DNA from: Allodiplogaster sudhausi
Taxonomy: Eukaryota; Nematoda; Chromadorea; Rhabditida; Diplogasteridae
Reading direction: 5' to 3'
DNA: 64,000 nt
Assembly: GCA_945643635.1 (NCBI GenBank)
Contig: CALZFC010000016.1
Coordinates: 3,127,501-3,191,500, forward strand
The notes under the pieces are model-generated. The model searched no databases and was not told the origin of the DNA. It saw nothing but the letters and a program-made list of their open reading frames with translations. The translations under genes were made by a program, and so were the position numbers. Below are positions 44,181-56,457 of the stretch, one piece after another (position 1 is the first letter of the stretch; each line of letters starts with the position of its first letter).

Positions 44181-45975
44181 GTGAGGTGATTTTTGTGGAC
44201 ATTTTTTAAACAAAGTATTGCATATTATCTATTCCATGAACTATTTCATTTATGTCGTGCAAATAAAGTTCTATCAGAAAATGTTCCTTGTGTATCAGAA
44301 CTGCCTTTGAATACTCCCTCAACATGTGAACAGAACTGAACCCGGCCCGGAAGGCCCAGCATTACTCTATTTCGTTCTCATTGTCAGATTTTAATTTTAT
44401 AATATAAAAGTTTTGTAATAAAATTTCCACTTAAATTAAATGATTTGATGTACTTATTGCCATATTTAGTATATATGTATGTATGTACATATAAACCTAT
44501 TCTTATACTTCTGAAATTTTTTTAATTTATGTTTAAAAAAATCAATTTGACGAGAATCTCTGACTTGAGAGCCCCGCAGAGTGGACGAACCTTTAAATTT
44601 GTTTTGCCTTTTTTCGATCACTCTCAGCTAAAAGAGCGATCGCGCCAGGTTGTTTTCCAATACATATTGTCCGGTCTTTGTCCATAATGCACGATGCCCT
44701 CACTAACATGCGAGAGAATTGCAAGAAGCATGGAATTTGTTGGATTTTCTGATAAAATAGTACTTACTGGCTGATTAGCGTTCCCTAATAGAATTTATAA
44801 GAACAGAACATGCGAACCAGTCAATAGGGACGACGACAAAAATCGTTGGCGAAAAGTCGAAGACTCGTCCGACGTCTGCTGGGCATCCACGGCTGCTTGC
44901 AGAATAGCGAAGAGCGTCGGAAGTGTTCGTCACCGGTGAAGCGAACATCTTAGGTGTGTTCAACTTTAATAAATATCAGTCGATCAGCTTTGTTTTCTAA
45001 AGTACTATTAAACATAAATAATTATAATGGTATCTTCGATTCCGCTTAAAAGAAAGGTATCTACTAACCTCATCTTCGCTTCATGCTTGTCGCTATAATT
45101 AGCCTAGGTCAGTGAATCCACCCAAAGGCAGCAAAACTCTGTTCTTCTACTTCTTCTTCTTCTTCTTGTTGGAGTCATGGTCGCTCAATTCGTGAAACGT
45201 TAGCGCCCCATTAAAGGAGGTCTCCGACGAATAATTAATATATCGTTTTTTAAGCATGTATCAGTTCGTCTCATCATAAAACATAGATAGGGAAACTTTG
45301 AAGGAATTTCATCTTATGATTCCAGAATTATAGTCATTTTAAATATCACGGGTAGAGAATTAGCTACTGTACATCTTAGCACCCTCCTATTTTGCATAGC
45401 ACGATCGCATCAAGAACGCCAACTCCAGCCATTTTGAAAAAATTATATGTGTATAGGAAAACCGGAGAAGCAGAACACTATTCTTGGATGTGTGCATATC
45501 GGAGCGCGCAACCGATATTGGTCGGATTTTTCTCAACATGGTCATCACCCAAGGCAATTATTTGACCACAAATTTCTGTGGAGAGAGCGCAAAGGCAGCA
45601 GCACTGAAATGAGAGGATCACAGCCTTACGAAAACGTGACGGGTTGAGAACTAGACATATTTTAGCCAATGGCCGCTAGAGTCCCTTCCGTGCAGGACAC
45701 TTCATGGTTCAAATGCCTATTTTGAATTGCTTTGCCTAACATTCACCGGAGACTTCCTTTAAGGCTTCTAATCTCCTAGCAACAATTAATTTAGCACCAC
45801 CTCAACTCATTACTGCTGAAACGAGTCCTTGTGATTTTCTACGGAAAAAAATGATGTCACTGTCCTCTTTACTTCTTTACGTCAACTGCGCTCTATTTCT
45901 AATATCTCTTTTTGGCTTATTTCACTGATAAAAATTCGTACTATTAAAATGATGAGTTTTTAAAGCAAGGCAAAA
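44181..45975. other. No confident gene
   Basis: A 57-codon open stretch on the minus strand at about 44,775-44,950 begins at an ATG preceded by ACACCTAAG, but it has no recognisable motif and I leave it unannotated. The rest shows nothing. Confidence 0.35.
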
Positions 45976-46532
45976 ATGGACATTCGATGCCTGCATCCGA
46001 TTGCCGAAGCGAGGACTCCGAAGGTTCTCGCCGTCTCCGAGCACGCGCTCCTTTGGCAGCTGCGCAGCTTCGACGTGAACAGACGCGACGTCTTCCCCGT
46101 CGAGTCGCTCCGCCATCTCACGCACGCTCGTGCGCCCTTCCGGTGTCATCTTAACTTTCCAATGACGGTAGGCAGAGATCTATTTCAAGACTTTCAAAGA
46201 AAAGTATATAGATAGTATGTTCTCAAATTATAAATGACGTTTCTTTGCAGAGATGCGACATATTCGTCACTCCACTTGATGGCCTCTCAGCCAAGCCGGT
46301 CTCGCACGAGACGTGCGTCTTGCCTCTGGATGAAGAACTGTCCGAGAACCGCCGCCAAATCGGAACCGCCGCTTTCGCCGACGCCACTCAACTCTTCGTC
46401 GTTGTCGACGTGGCCGCCTCGTCGACTGTTTCAGAATCATGTCACGTTGATCGAGGTGCCATCGATGTGTCGTGCATTTTTCGTTACTACAATAATTGTT
46501 TTACTTTCCATACTGTTTATACTATTAATTGA
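45976..46532 (+). CDS. Two-exon gene of unknown function, 157 codons
   Basis: Exon 45,976-46,167 (64 codons) and exon 46,251-46,532 join in phase 0 (ATGACG|GTAGGC ... TTTGCAG|AGATGC). Both exons are GC-rich and host-like. The protein starts MDIRCLHPIAEARTPKVLA and has no signal peptide. Exon 2 contains RCDIFVTPLDGL, then HETCVLPLDEEL and FADATQLFVVVDVAASS. The last 30 codons are AT-rich and may not be real coding; the true last exon may end near 46,455. Family not recognised. Confidence 0.5.
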
Positions 46533-47336
46533 ATACAACGGTTTATTCCACTAATTTAATAATACGTTCTACAATTAGGATATATGTAAGTTACAAACGA
46601 ATTGCATTATTTGATTTTTTTCTTAAAAACACTATTGCCCTCTCCGCCTCCGATTCCCACTCCTCCTCCCTTCTCTCCTCCATCGCCCTCTCCGTTTGCA
46701 GTTCACTTCTTATTATTGATATTGACTTATTTCCTTCAAATTATTCTTTCTACTCCAAGATAGATTAAATCATTCTTGCGACGAGTCCTCATTGTCAGTT
46801 ATTTCTGGAATGCACAACTTCTAAAACCACGTAAGCAGCTTTTGGAAATCCATGTCAGCAAAGACCATGAGCAGAACTGCAAAATGATGAAGAGTACACC
46901 CTTTTTTCTGTCCATGACACCGCTTAAAATGGATTATTGATTCTTTTTAAATTTATTATGATTTTTCTTCTATTTTTTTATCACGCCATCATTGATTCAA
47001 CAAACACTCCTCCAAGTTGGCGAGCTCACGCTCCTCGAACCACCTAAACAGAATTTGAGATTCGCTGGAGATAAATGCTACTATTAGAAAATATTTATGC
47101 GCCTAATCTTCAGCAATTTCGACGAAATTTCCGGTAGCACCGATCGCGCTCTTCCATGTGATACATAGATATACCGGTGCATTCCATCACCGGTTTGCCC
47201 GAGAAGCTAGTAGATTAAAAGTCTAACAATCAACACTTTCCTTAAAGAAATAGGTAAATTACAAATGTCTGTTTCTGAAATATTTTAAAGTAAAAAGATT
47301 TGTTATTAAAAAAAGTCTAAATTTCCTTATTTCCCT
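46533..47336. other. No gene seen
   Basis: AT-rich with a CT-rich stretch at 46,640-46,690. No supported feature. Confidence 0.4.
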
Positions 47337-47347
47337 CGCCCTCCCCA

Positions 47348-47397
<50 letters not shown>

Positions 47398-48070
47398 GCA
47401 TTGTGTGTGTGTCTCTCACTTCCTTTCTCTTTCTTAGGGATAAGGACAAGGCAAGAGAGTAAAGCAGGAGCGAAGAATGCGGGAGAAGAGAACGGAGAGA
47501 GTGAGTAAGCAAGAGAGAGAAAGAGAGCAAGAGAGCGAGAGAGATCAACCGGGGACCAGAGGGATAGGCGCCCAGTGGCTTGGGAACAGTCAAGGCACAG
47601 TGAGAGGAGTGCGAGATTCCACCAACAAGTACAATTTAAAGATGACTCGAGAGATATTCGAAGCTGGTAGAGAGGAAAAGGAAGAGCAGGAAGAGAGTTG
47701 TGGTTTTTATAAACAGTGATAGATAGAAGGTTTGTGACACGGAGAGATTCTGAGAGAGAAAGAGAGGGAGAGAAGGAGAGAGAAGGAGAGAGAAAGTGAG
47801 GAGAAACAGATGAAGAAAGGGAGGAGGCGATAGTAAGGCAAGAAAATTTTGATCAAAAATGTGCGCACACATGCCGAGTGTGACGGAACACGAAAGAGGC
47901 GCGCTTCTGGAGGCTTGTGCTTTGTGCCCGAGGCGAAGAAGTGGCTAGCAGAAGAGGACGAAGAGGGCGGAAAGAGAGAGAGAAAGAGAGAAAGAGAGAG
48001 TGAGAGAGTGAGATAGAGAAACAGAAAGAGAGAAAAAGAGTGGGAAAGTGAGAGATAGAGAGAGAGAGAA

Positions 48071-48105
<35 letters not shown>

Positions 48106-48560
48106 ATGATTAAAGAAGGTGAACGAGAGAAAGACGAATAGTGGTGAGAGGGAGAGGAAGGAGAATGAACGTGAGAGAAGAGAGAGAGAGTGAGAGAGTG
48201 AGTGAGAGAGAGATAGAGAGGGAAAGAGAGAGAGAGAGAGATAGAGGGAAAGTGAGAGATACAAATAGAGTGAGAGAGAGGGAAAGAGAGAGAGACAGAG
48301 GGAAAGAGAGAGAGAGAGGGAGAGAAAGAGAGAGGGAGAAATACTTAAACTGAACAGACACTGGGGTGCAGACAGATGAGAGAAACGATGATGATCAACG
48401 AGTTACACAGGAAGTGCGCAGATAGGAGAGAGAGAGAGAGAGTGAATGGTTAGAGAAGGAGAACGAGAGAAAGCAGACAGATGGTGAGAGAGAGAGAGGA
48501 AGGAGAATGAGGGTGAGAAGAGAGAGAGAAAGGAAGCAGGGCTGAGGAGTGATCGTGTCC
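47337..48560. repeat. Long (GA)n/(CT)n microsatellite region
   Basis: (CT)n at 47,341-47,395, then purine-rich (GA)n imperfect repeats over most of 47,450-48,560 with a few interruptions (for example 47,825-47,960). Long open frames here are low-complexity artefacts. It lies just upstream of the secreted Gly/Cys-rich gene. Confidence 0.8.
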
Positions 48561-48668
48561 ACCCACGGATGCCTCTCGGAATCCTGCCGCCCACGCAGAC
48601 TGCCCGAGGCATAAAAGAGATGGCAAGGAAGATGCAGAGAAGCTCCTCCGCCCTCTCCTCTTCTCGCC

Positions 48669-50667
48669 ATGTCAAACTTCGCTGTCCTCCTTGCTCTGCT
48701 GTGTGCATTCGGCGCCTACGCAGTCAATATTCTTGTTTCTTTTCTTTGTGTCATACTTGCCTACTGTAGGACACGAATGCAACTATGTAGGAAGACACTT
48801 CAAAAGATTACTTTTGATGAATTATCTGACAGTGAAATTTCAAAGATGACATTTTCGAATACTTTCCATCTTAATAATCAATGCATGATTCCAAATGTCG
48901 CCAGGCCTCGCCGCTTCCGCAGCAAGCGTCAGCTGCCGCTTCCGTGCCTGGCGCGGCACTCACTCGTGCGAAGCGCTTCTGTGGCTGCGGCGGTGGTGGC
49001 TGCGGAGGATGCGGCCAGAGGGTTTTCATCTGCTCTAAGTGTTCTTCCTAAAGATTCTTCCTAATCATTCAATCTCTACTGGACGGACTTGAATATGTAT
49101 GTTCGCCGGTAAACTAAAAGAATATCAATTGAGGTCATTCTGGCGCCCATCAACAACTGCGGTTGCGGTGGCTGCGGAGGCGGTTACGGTGGATGTGGGG
49201 GTGGCTGTGGATGCAACAACAACAACGGAGCAGTAAGGATGCTTTATATTGCTTCCCGCATTACGCTCTTAAAGGAGGGCGATCACCGAAAAATTATGTG
49301 ATATTTCAAATTGCCGTGGCCCTTTGCACTCTCATTCGTGCGTGCTATTTTCACGCAGGGGGTTTGTGACCCGCGAAATAGCACGCGAGAATGAGAGTGA
49401 GGAATCACAGGGCAGACGCGGCTATTCGAATCTGCATTAAATATTATACAACATTTCGATTTCATCCACGTATGGATTAATGAATCGCAACCATAGGAAC
49501 AAATGTGCGATATGTCAAACAATCGCTGGCCCTTCGCACTCTCATTCCTTGGTATTTGCTTTACTGCTACCTGCGAAATAACAAGAACCAATGAGAGTTC
49601 AGCAGAGGGAGAGCCGTGAAAATGTGTGAGCTTGTATTTATGTTGATTCAGCGGTTGCCCTTCTTTACCTCTGTTCAGCTATCTGAACAAGACTGAACTG
49701 CTGCGCGCCTTACAGATCCTTCTGACCCCCGTCGGCGGCGGTTGCGGAGGAGGTTATGGGGGCGGCTGTGGCTGCGGCTGTGGAGGCGGTTGCGGCGGAG
49801 GATACGGAGGATACGGTGGATACGGTGGATACGGAGGGGGATGCGGCTGCGGATGCAACAATGAAGTGGTTAGTTGGGAAAAAAATGGAGGAAGGAAGAC
49901 TGAGATTTCTTTTCTGGTTCGAAAAGAAGCGCTCTTGAACTTGTGTATGAAAACATTATTTTTTTTTTTTAGAAAGAATGGATATCTTCTTGTTTTTTTT
50001 TCTTCAAAACGCAATGAAAAGAAGATTGCGTAGGAACTGATAATATGTATGTACATAGAAAGCAAGAATGGCTGCATTTTATCCCAGTCTTTCCTGCCAA
50101 TCTCCTCTGGCGGTGGCTGCTGCTGCAACCCGTGCGGCGGCGGTGGCTTCTACGGTCGCAAGAAGAGAGACGCGCTCGCCACTCTCATCGCCAGACGCCG
50201 AAGGGTCTGTCTGAACTTTCCTTTTGTAACACACAAAAAGTATTGTTCGAAACAAACATTGTTTCGGGGCAAAATTAAAACAATATTGTTTGATATATCA
50301 AACAATATTGTTTCAGTTTTGCCCCGAAACAATGTTTGTTTCAAACATTTTTTGTGACCTACAGGCAGTTTGTAAAGTCATCTGTTCATCGTGTTCATCT
50401 CTAGGGCAAGATGAACTTTACATAAGGTATTCTCTGGTAAAAAGTTATAAGATGAACTTTACAACAGTTGAACGAAATGAACAGACTGCCGCACCTACAG
50501 TATCTAAATTGTCATTCTTTAAGTCTAAACATACATATATTTTTATATAGCAAGCGACCGGAGCTGCCTCGACGATGTCTCCCGAGTGCAAGGCCTTCTG
50601 CGACTCCCAGGCGGCCGCTGCCGCTGCTGCCGCACCCCGCGTTGACGCCGCTGCCCTACACGCCTAA
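48669..50667 (+). CDS. Secreted Gly/Cys-rich structural-type protein, six exons
   Basis: Exons 48,669-48,722; 48,905-49,021; 49,134-49,232; 49,716-49,868; 50,088-50,204; 50,551-50,667, every junction in phase 0, total 218 residues. Exon 1 is exactly a signal peptide (MSNFAVLLALLCAFGAYA). Exon 2 ends with a basic processing-like site and Cys/Gly repeats (TRAKRFCGCGGGGCGGCG). Exons 3-5 each open with a hydrophobic Pro-containing segment (VILAPINN, ILLTPVGG, SFLPISSGG) followed by Cys/Gly or GYGGYGG repeats. Exon 5 has a second dibasic site (YGRKKRDALATL). Exon 6 is Ala-rich with two Cys. This fits a cuticle, eggshell or antimicrobial-type secreted protein of nematodes; which one cannot be decided. 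Introns carry hairpin-forming repeats. Confidence 0.8.
49285..49610. repeat. Imperfect hairpins in intron 3
   Basis: ACTCTCATTCGTGCGTGCTA is followed about 30 bases later by its near reverse complement (TAGCACGCGAGAATGAGAG). A second related pair lies at about 49,538-49,600. They look like two small inverted-repeat insertions of one family. Confidence 0.55.
50232..50354. mobile_element. Near-perfect 61-bp-arm hairpin in intron 5
   Basis: The arms contain CATTGTTTCGGGGCAAAA and CAATATTGTTTGATA in inverted order around a centre TGATATATCA at about 50,293. Two or three mismatches only. It is a short foldback MITE, or a structured intron element. Confidence 0.75.
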
Positions 50668-51567
50668 AGAACGCTTCCCACCACCCTCTTGTCTGTAAAT
50701 TTGTGATTTTCAATCGATGAAGCTGTCTGTCTATACTAATAAATATTGTTCGTGAAATTGGTTTTTCAATAAGAGTAGGGAAATTATGTTGGGAGTACGC
50801 GTTTCTCCGGCAGATGAAATCGTGGCAGGACCGCGCTTACGGCGAGGGCACGCAATGAGTGCACAGCTGAATAAAGAGCATAAAAACCAAGATAAAATAG
50901 TAAATAAATAAATTATTCGTACAAAAAACAATAATGATGATTGAGGCTAACAATCAGTACTGACGGTTAAAAAGAATGAAAAGCCTACTGAGGTGAGCTG
51001 TGTTCTCTGCTGTCGCTCGCTCATCAGTCCATTAGAAGGATACCGGATAGAAAATATGTAGGTGGTGTCATCACTGATTATTTTCTCGGTACAGATCCTC
51101 ATTTTATTCCTTTCCCCATACAAATAGTTCGTCCCTGTCTTTCCCTCCATCTGCAAGATAAACCCCAACCAACCCTTCGTTCCGTCGGCGTCCATGTATA
51201 TATGTATGTAAATTCCTTGCAAGAGTGATTCAATCAAATACGTGTGGTGTGAAATAGAACTTGAAAACATTTTGCTGCTTTATTTGAGCATAAAACCAAG
51301 CAGAAATATCCGCATTGCAGACACGAGAATCGCTCCTTCTTACAGGTGGACGGAAGAGGAATGAGAGATGACGGAAAGGAGAAGAAGAAGAAGACGAGAA
51401 AGTGTGCCAAGAGAGTGCAGACTCGCGTCTGGGCGAGCAGGAGAAGCCTGAAAAACTATATTTTATGTTAATTTTACTTAATTTTGTATCCTCAATTCTT
51501 TCAAATGCTGTATTTCTGCGTTTCACTGTAAAAGGTATTTACAAATTAAAAAAAATACAACTTGTAT
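50668..51567. other. No confident gene
   Basis: After the AATAAA-like signal near 50,740 there is an open minus-strand stretch at 50,947-51,200 with weak coding character, which I do not call. Nothing else seen. Confidence 0.35.
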
Positions 51568-52030
51568 TTAGAGAATGCTGCAGCAGCCGTGCTTCTTCAT
51601 CTTCTTCTTGTTCCCCTCGATCTTTGGCGCATTATGCTTTACTGCAAAATAAAGTGTTAACAAATTTATTCCGTCATTATTTTTGCATGCAACAACTTAA
51701 GAAACGTTACCGGTTGAAGTCGACTCGGTGACTTTGGATTCAGGTGCTACAAGATAAGAGCAACATCATTTACTCCTTCATTTATTTTTTATTTTAGCTT
51801 TTTCTTCTTTTCTTTTGTCAAAAGTTTTTCGTCGTAATTTTTGCCGAAATCAAAGTTTTTTTGATTACTTACTTTTGGCTGGAGGCTGCTCGACCCTCGG
51901 GATACTGAAAGTTAAATATGAATATGCATTCGTATATTTTTCCTGTAAATTAAAAAAAAATCAATTAATACCATGCTCTCTGGACTTCTTCAATTCCACA
52001 TTCGCATTCTGCTCCTGGACAGAGCTGCTC
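51568..52030 (-). CDS. Possible 3' exons of a gene with a prenylation-type tail
   Basis: Four short exon-like segments join in phase: 52,030-51,972; 51,904-51,873; 51,746-51,711; 51,641-51,568. The end reads KIEGNKKKMKKHGCCSIL then stop, a polybasic stretch plus a CAAX-type box (CSIL, Leu-terminal, so geranylgeranylation is expected), as in Ras/Rho-family small GTPases. No GTPase domain was found upstream in the window, so the gene start and identity are open. The preceding segments are hydrophilic (IPRVEQPPAKT). Confidence 0.35.
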
Positions 52031-52274
52031 CTGAAGATGAAATGGTATCTTTTTTAAAGGTGATGACTTTCTTAAATGCTATCTTAAAGTTCATTTTTGT
52101 TTTAATTTTTAGGTACCGCTCAACACTCAACAACCTCTGGTGTATGAACTTCCTGAACATTCGTACACCTCCAAAAGGAACTATCAAATAGTTCATGTAT
52201 ATCTGGTTGTTGAGCGGTATTATATATATATATATGTTTTCTTAGGAAAATGAAAAAAAATTCATTTTCAGTCA

Positions 52275-52452
52275 TCACGTGTCGAAGCGGATGTAGTCGT
52301 TGTTATCGACGCAGGTGAAGTCCGTGGTGAGCTGAATGTCGCCCGCCTTCTTCCTCTTCGTGGACTAATCCGTCGCGCCCTTCTCCTTCTCCCTCACGCT
52401 CTTTCCCTCTTCTTTCTTCTCCGACTTCTCTCCTCCCTTAGCTCTGCGTTGC
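52275..52452 (-). CDS. Possible Lys/Glu-rich terminal exon
   Basis: After a CTCCAG acceptor the frame reads GGEKSEKKEEGKSVREKEKG, meets a TAG, and then continues in the same frame with STKRKKAGDIQLTTDFTCVD to a TGA at 52,275-52,277. A GTGAGG...GATTAG segment of 33 bases around the TAG has splice-like ends and a length divisible by three, so it could be an ultra-short intron. Otherwise this is a pseudogene. An ATG-initiated exon of ten codons at 52,600-52,571 may belong to it but does not join in phase. Confidence 0.28.
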
Positions 52453-52754
52453 CTGGAGATTCTTTTTTCCATAAACCAGATAACGGTATATTGCAATCGA
52501 TAAAAGCAAATGATTCATAATAAAAGAAATATGAATTTAGTTCGTAGTAAAAAAAGATAAAAAAAAGAACCTGCGTCTTGTATAAGCTATCCGACGACAT
52601 GACCAGCTGTGGTCGGCGATTGGTAGTGAAATGAGCGGAGAATCCCCGCGGAAGCCATTTGACTGAAAACAGAACTGATATAATTCTTAAGCATAAAGTT
52701 CACTGGGACTTGTTTTGCTCTTATTCTTTTTAACGTCCTTACCCTTGCCCTTGC

Positions 52755-53129
52755 CAGGGGGGCACTATTAGCGTGAAGGGGGAGTGGGGTTCTACTAGCG
52801 CGACGGGTGCTACTTTCAATGTGAAACACTAAGAGTTTATTAATAAAAATTAGTCCCAAAAAAAAGAATAATAGTTCGACTTCAATGGAATATCCGTTTC
52901 ACCCGCTACCATTGAATGAATTTGCAGCCAGTTCATTGGGGAGAGCATAACATGCGTCCACGATCCATTCGAGGTATGTACGTCTCGAGCTGACCATGAG
53001 GAATTAGACTGTTAGGGTGGGGCACTATTGGAGGAGAGGGGGGCTCTATTAGATTGAGGCCATTACTATTTTTCAATTACATTATCAAAGGTGTTATTAT
53101 TAGAGGAGAGTCTTATAGAGAAAAGACGG
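52755..53129. mobile_element. TIR element (MITE), degenerate copy 3
   Basis: Shares interior strings with the other copies (GGGGTTCTACTAG, TTTCAATGTGAAACACTAA, CATTCGAGGTA) and ends AGAGAAAAGACGG, but the left terminal repeat is lost or mutated. It is the oldest-looking copy. Confidence 0.7.
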
Positions 53130-54304
53130 TTATTTCATTTCTTGCAAGCGCTGCCTGGCAGCTTTCACAATCGGAATGAAGAAGAAGAAAAAGAAGAAGA
53201 GTGCAAGTGCTGCTCGTTCTCATTGCGTCTCTTTGACCACTCGGTGACATAATCTCGTTTTCAGCACTTGGGCGAACGAGAGAGAGATTGACAGAGATAG
53301 AGAGAGGAAGAAAGAGACAGAGAGAGTGAGATGGATGGAGAGTGAGAGACTGCGACGCGAAATAGGGAACAAGAAAGCACAATAAGAAAAGAGAAGAGGG
53401 AGCTAAGGAGCATAGAGAGAGGAGAGCGCGTGGGAGAGAGAGAGAGAGAGCAAGGATGTGAGATCAGGGAAAGAAAGACAAAGAATAGTGGTGAGATGTG
53501 AAAAATTTGGGAATAACTAAATGCTATGCAGTTACTTAACTTTCCTTAGATTGCACAATTCAGTACTACTGTAACTATTATAGATTAAACATGGATTTTA
53601 AAGTTAAAAGTTTAAATATAGGATTTTCTTTTAAATATAAAATATCTGTTTTATATGTGTGTTGGCCTTTGCGACGAGAAAATGTACACGAACTCTGAGC
53701 GAAAGTGAACGCCCTGTGGTTAATTGCATGATGGAAAAGAAGGGTGTCATAAGGCAGAAGATGAGTGAACCTCTTCGTGTGCTGTGCTAGGCAACGGTCT
53801 ATTTTCCAAGTGGTCCTTTCGATCCGAAAAGTGAGATAAGGGCTCAACTTTCACTCCGTGACTTTCTATTGAAGTATCCTATCAAATTTCGTAAGCTTCT
53901 ATAGAACCAAATAAAAAAAGAAATTTCTTGACCGAGCTTGCAAAATAGATGAACAAAGTAGTACTGTTTGTGATTTGAATTGAACGCCTCTCTTGAGAGC
54001 TTTTTTTCTTTTTTTCTAAGTGGATTCATTGTTCTTGATTTGCTTTGTTGGCCGGATGTCATAAGAGATCAGAGTGACAAAGAGCTCATATAAATGAGAG
54101 TGGGCGTATTAACGCGTACTCCCTCATTATGGCATGGCTCTATTTTCCCGTACGGAATAGGGCAATCTCGTTTCTTCAGGCCCATTTCACACTATTTAAA
54201 CAGGAGAGAGAGAGAGTGTGTGTGTGAGATAAAACGAGAGGAAGAGATAGAAAACATTAGGCGAGAGAGATTGGGTATGAGGGATAGCGAGACAGAGATA
54301 GAGC

Positions 54305-54345
<41 letters not shown>

Positions 54346-55015
54346 CAACCTGGCTGATAAAAAAAATGACTTGAAGGAGGAGTCTTGCTAGCTGCCCGTT
54401 GTTAAGCCCATTCATTATAAGTGAGTGTGGAGCCAACTTTCACCCCCCGACCACTAAGGTCTCATTTTGCCCGCAGAGGACAAAGTTTGACAATATGTTG
54501 AAACCTGTTAGATATCTGCGGTATCTCTTTTATTTAGCTGTAACTGCTGATCAAGCACATCTCATACCTTTGTGCTAGTGGTACCGATTAGTTCAAAATT
54601 GGCAAAATGTTAGCATATAATTCTTGGCTAGAAAATGTGTATGTCTAGAAAATCCTCTAGATACAGAATTATTGTCTTCGAGTACCCGTGAGGTAGCCTT
54701 TTTTGTCTTTCTCTCACTCAAACTTTCCCTTTTCTGTATGTATTTCCTAACTGGTGAAGATTTTAGAGACTTACCTTCTTCTACCAAGAATTTGTGAACA
54801 AGCCTTGTTAAACGCCAATGGCTTTGTATTACTTGTGGCAAAGATTTTAGAAGAAAACTTTGTTCGTTTTACCTCGCTACTTAGCATTAATTTTTTTTTC
54901 ATTCAGCAAGCGAATATTAATATCCTTCATTCTCGTTTTATTCGTATGTCTTCCCTCTCTCTCTCAAATTCCTCCCTCTCTCTATTCTACTTGTATTCTA
55001 CCTCTTTTTTTCAGA
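53130..55015. other. Intergenic, GA-rich tracts; outron of the next gene
   Basis: (GA)n tracts occur at about 53,275-53,465 and 54,200-54,345. No gene was recognised. The last 100 bases before 55,015 are CT/T-rich and end TTTTTTTCAG directly before the start codon, as expected of an outron removed by spliced-leader trans-splicing. Confidence 0.45.
55005..55015 (+). promoter_or_regulatory. Probable trans-splice acceptor of the 16-exon gene
   Basis: TTTTTTTCAG ends at 55,014, one base before ATG at 55,016. The arrangement recurs before the gene at 63,790 (TTTTCAG then TC then ATG). No 5' donor is nearby upstream. Inferred from nematode gene structure. Confidence 0.5.
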
Positions 55016-55653
55016 ATGATTAGAACCACGCTAAGGCTTCTGTTTCTCGCCAGCTCCGTAAACGCCTGTGCACAGATGAACCCCGGAGGTGCTTCATTTT
55101 TTGTTTTTTTTCCTTGCCCTAGCCTCAATTCTCGTCTTCTCTCATTCTCTCTCTTGCTTCTCAAAATTTTACCAGACCGGTGATAAATAACTCTAAATTC
55201 TAAAAGAAATCAAGCTTGAAAATAACATTTTATTCTTTTCAGATCCGCCATGCCCAGCGCTTACTTTTATTCCGGCAGGCAGTATTCCGGGTAGCGATAT
55301 TACAAATCCCATCACAAACAATAAGGCTAGTCCTGCAAAATGACACCAATTACAATTCAGACATTATTTATATATAATATTAACACTTATTCTATGGCTT
55401 ATGGTCAGACAAAGCTGAAGATTCGCTAACTTAAAGCAGATTATTGACTTCTTGAAATTTGTTAAGACAGTAAGATGAGAAATAATAATTTAAGGTGATG
55501 CAATGCCCGGCAGGTTTTACACTGACTGCGGTCAACTCTCCTGGCGGCACACCTAGTGTGGTACGTCAGTGTTTTTTTTAAACTAATTATCACTATCTCT
55601 TCTTATCTCTACCTCTTTTCACTCTCTCTTGCTCACTCTCTCTCTCTTTCTCA

Positions 55654-55687
<34 letters not shown>

Positions 55688-56387
55688 TTCCATGTCTTTC
55701 TCTGTCTCTGTATCTCTAACAGCTTACCACGCTCTCTCCATCTCTGCCTATCCTCTCTCTATATAGTATATAGTAGTCTCATCAATAAGTATAACCAACT
55801 CAATTGAGAAACACTAGTCTGATCCTACCGTATGCGCCCTTTCAGTTTCCCGCTGGCACCGTACTCCTCTGCTCTGCCGGCCGCTGGTCAACTACGACGA
55901 ATCCGTCAACTCCGGGCACTCCCTACACGCCCGGCCCCGGCAACCAGATCGGTTGCACAGCACGTAAGTCTCTTTCAAACAGGAGGATTACTGTATGAGG
56001 ATTACTGTACTCGACCAATTTTACCTCAAAAAGAGAAGAAGTTTTTATTTCATTGAAATAGATTTGGGAATTTAATATATTCACATATATACCAACGCAC
56101 AAAACAGAAGACACAAGCTTCATACGGTCACTTTGAACTAACCACTCTTGTTTATATGAATGTCGTAAACTAAATCGTAAAATAGTTGTAGAAATCACCT
56201 TAATATTACATATTTGTTCTAACTCTCCTTACAATGAATCGTAGCATTTCTTTCTCGTTGCCAATTTTGTGGCCATTGTGATTGTTCTTTGTCCAAGACT
56301 TGCGCGAAAGTGAAAGGCGCGCTGTTGGCCGAGTCGGTCGTCGAGAGACCGGCTTGAACTTGAGCGAGAGCAGGCCGAAAGGGGGAC

Positions 56388-56457
<70 letters not shown>

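Noticed and set aside
47327..48360. Long Ser/Leu- or Arg/Glu-rich open frames
   Set aside because: Translation of (GA)n/(CT)n microsatellite; no start context, splice structure or complexity. The same applies to 56,219-56,602 and 60,318-60,842.
50947..51270. 107-codon minus-strand open frame
   Set aside because: No motif, no supporting splice sites and AT-biased codons; likely chance.
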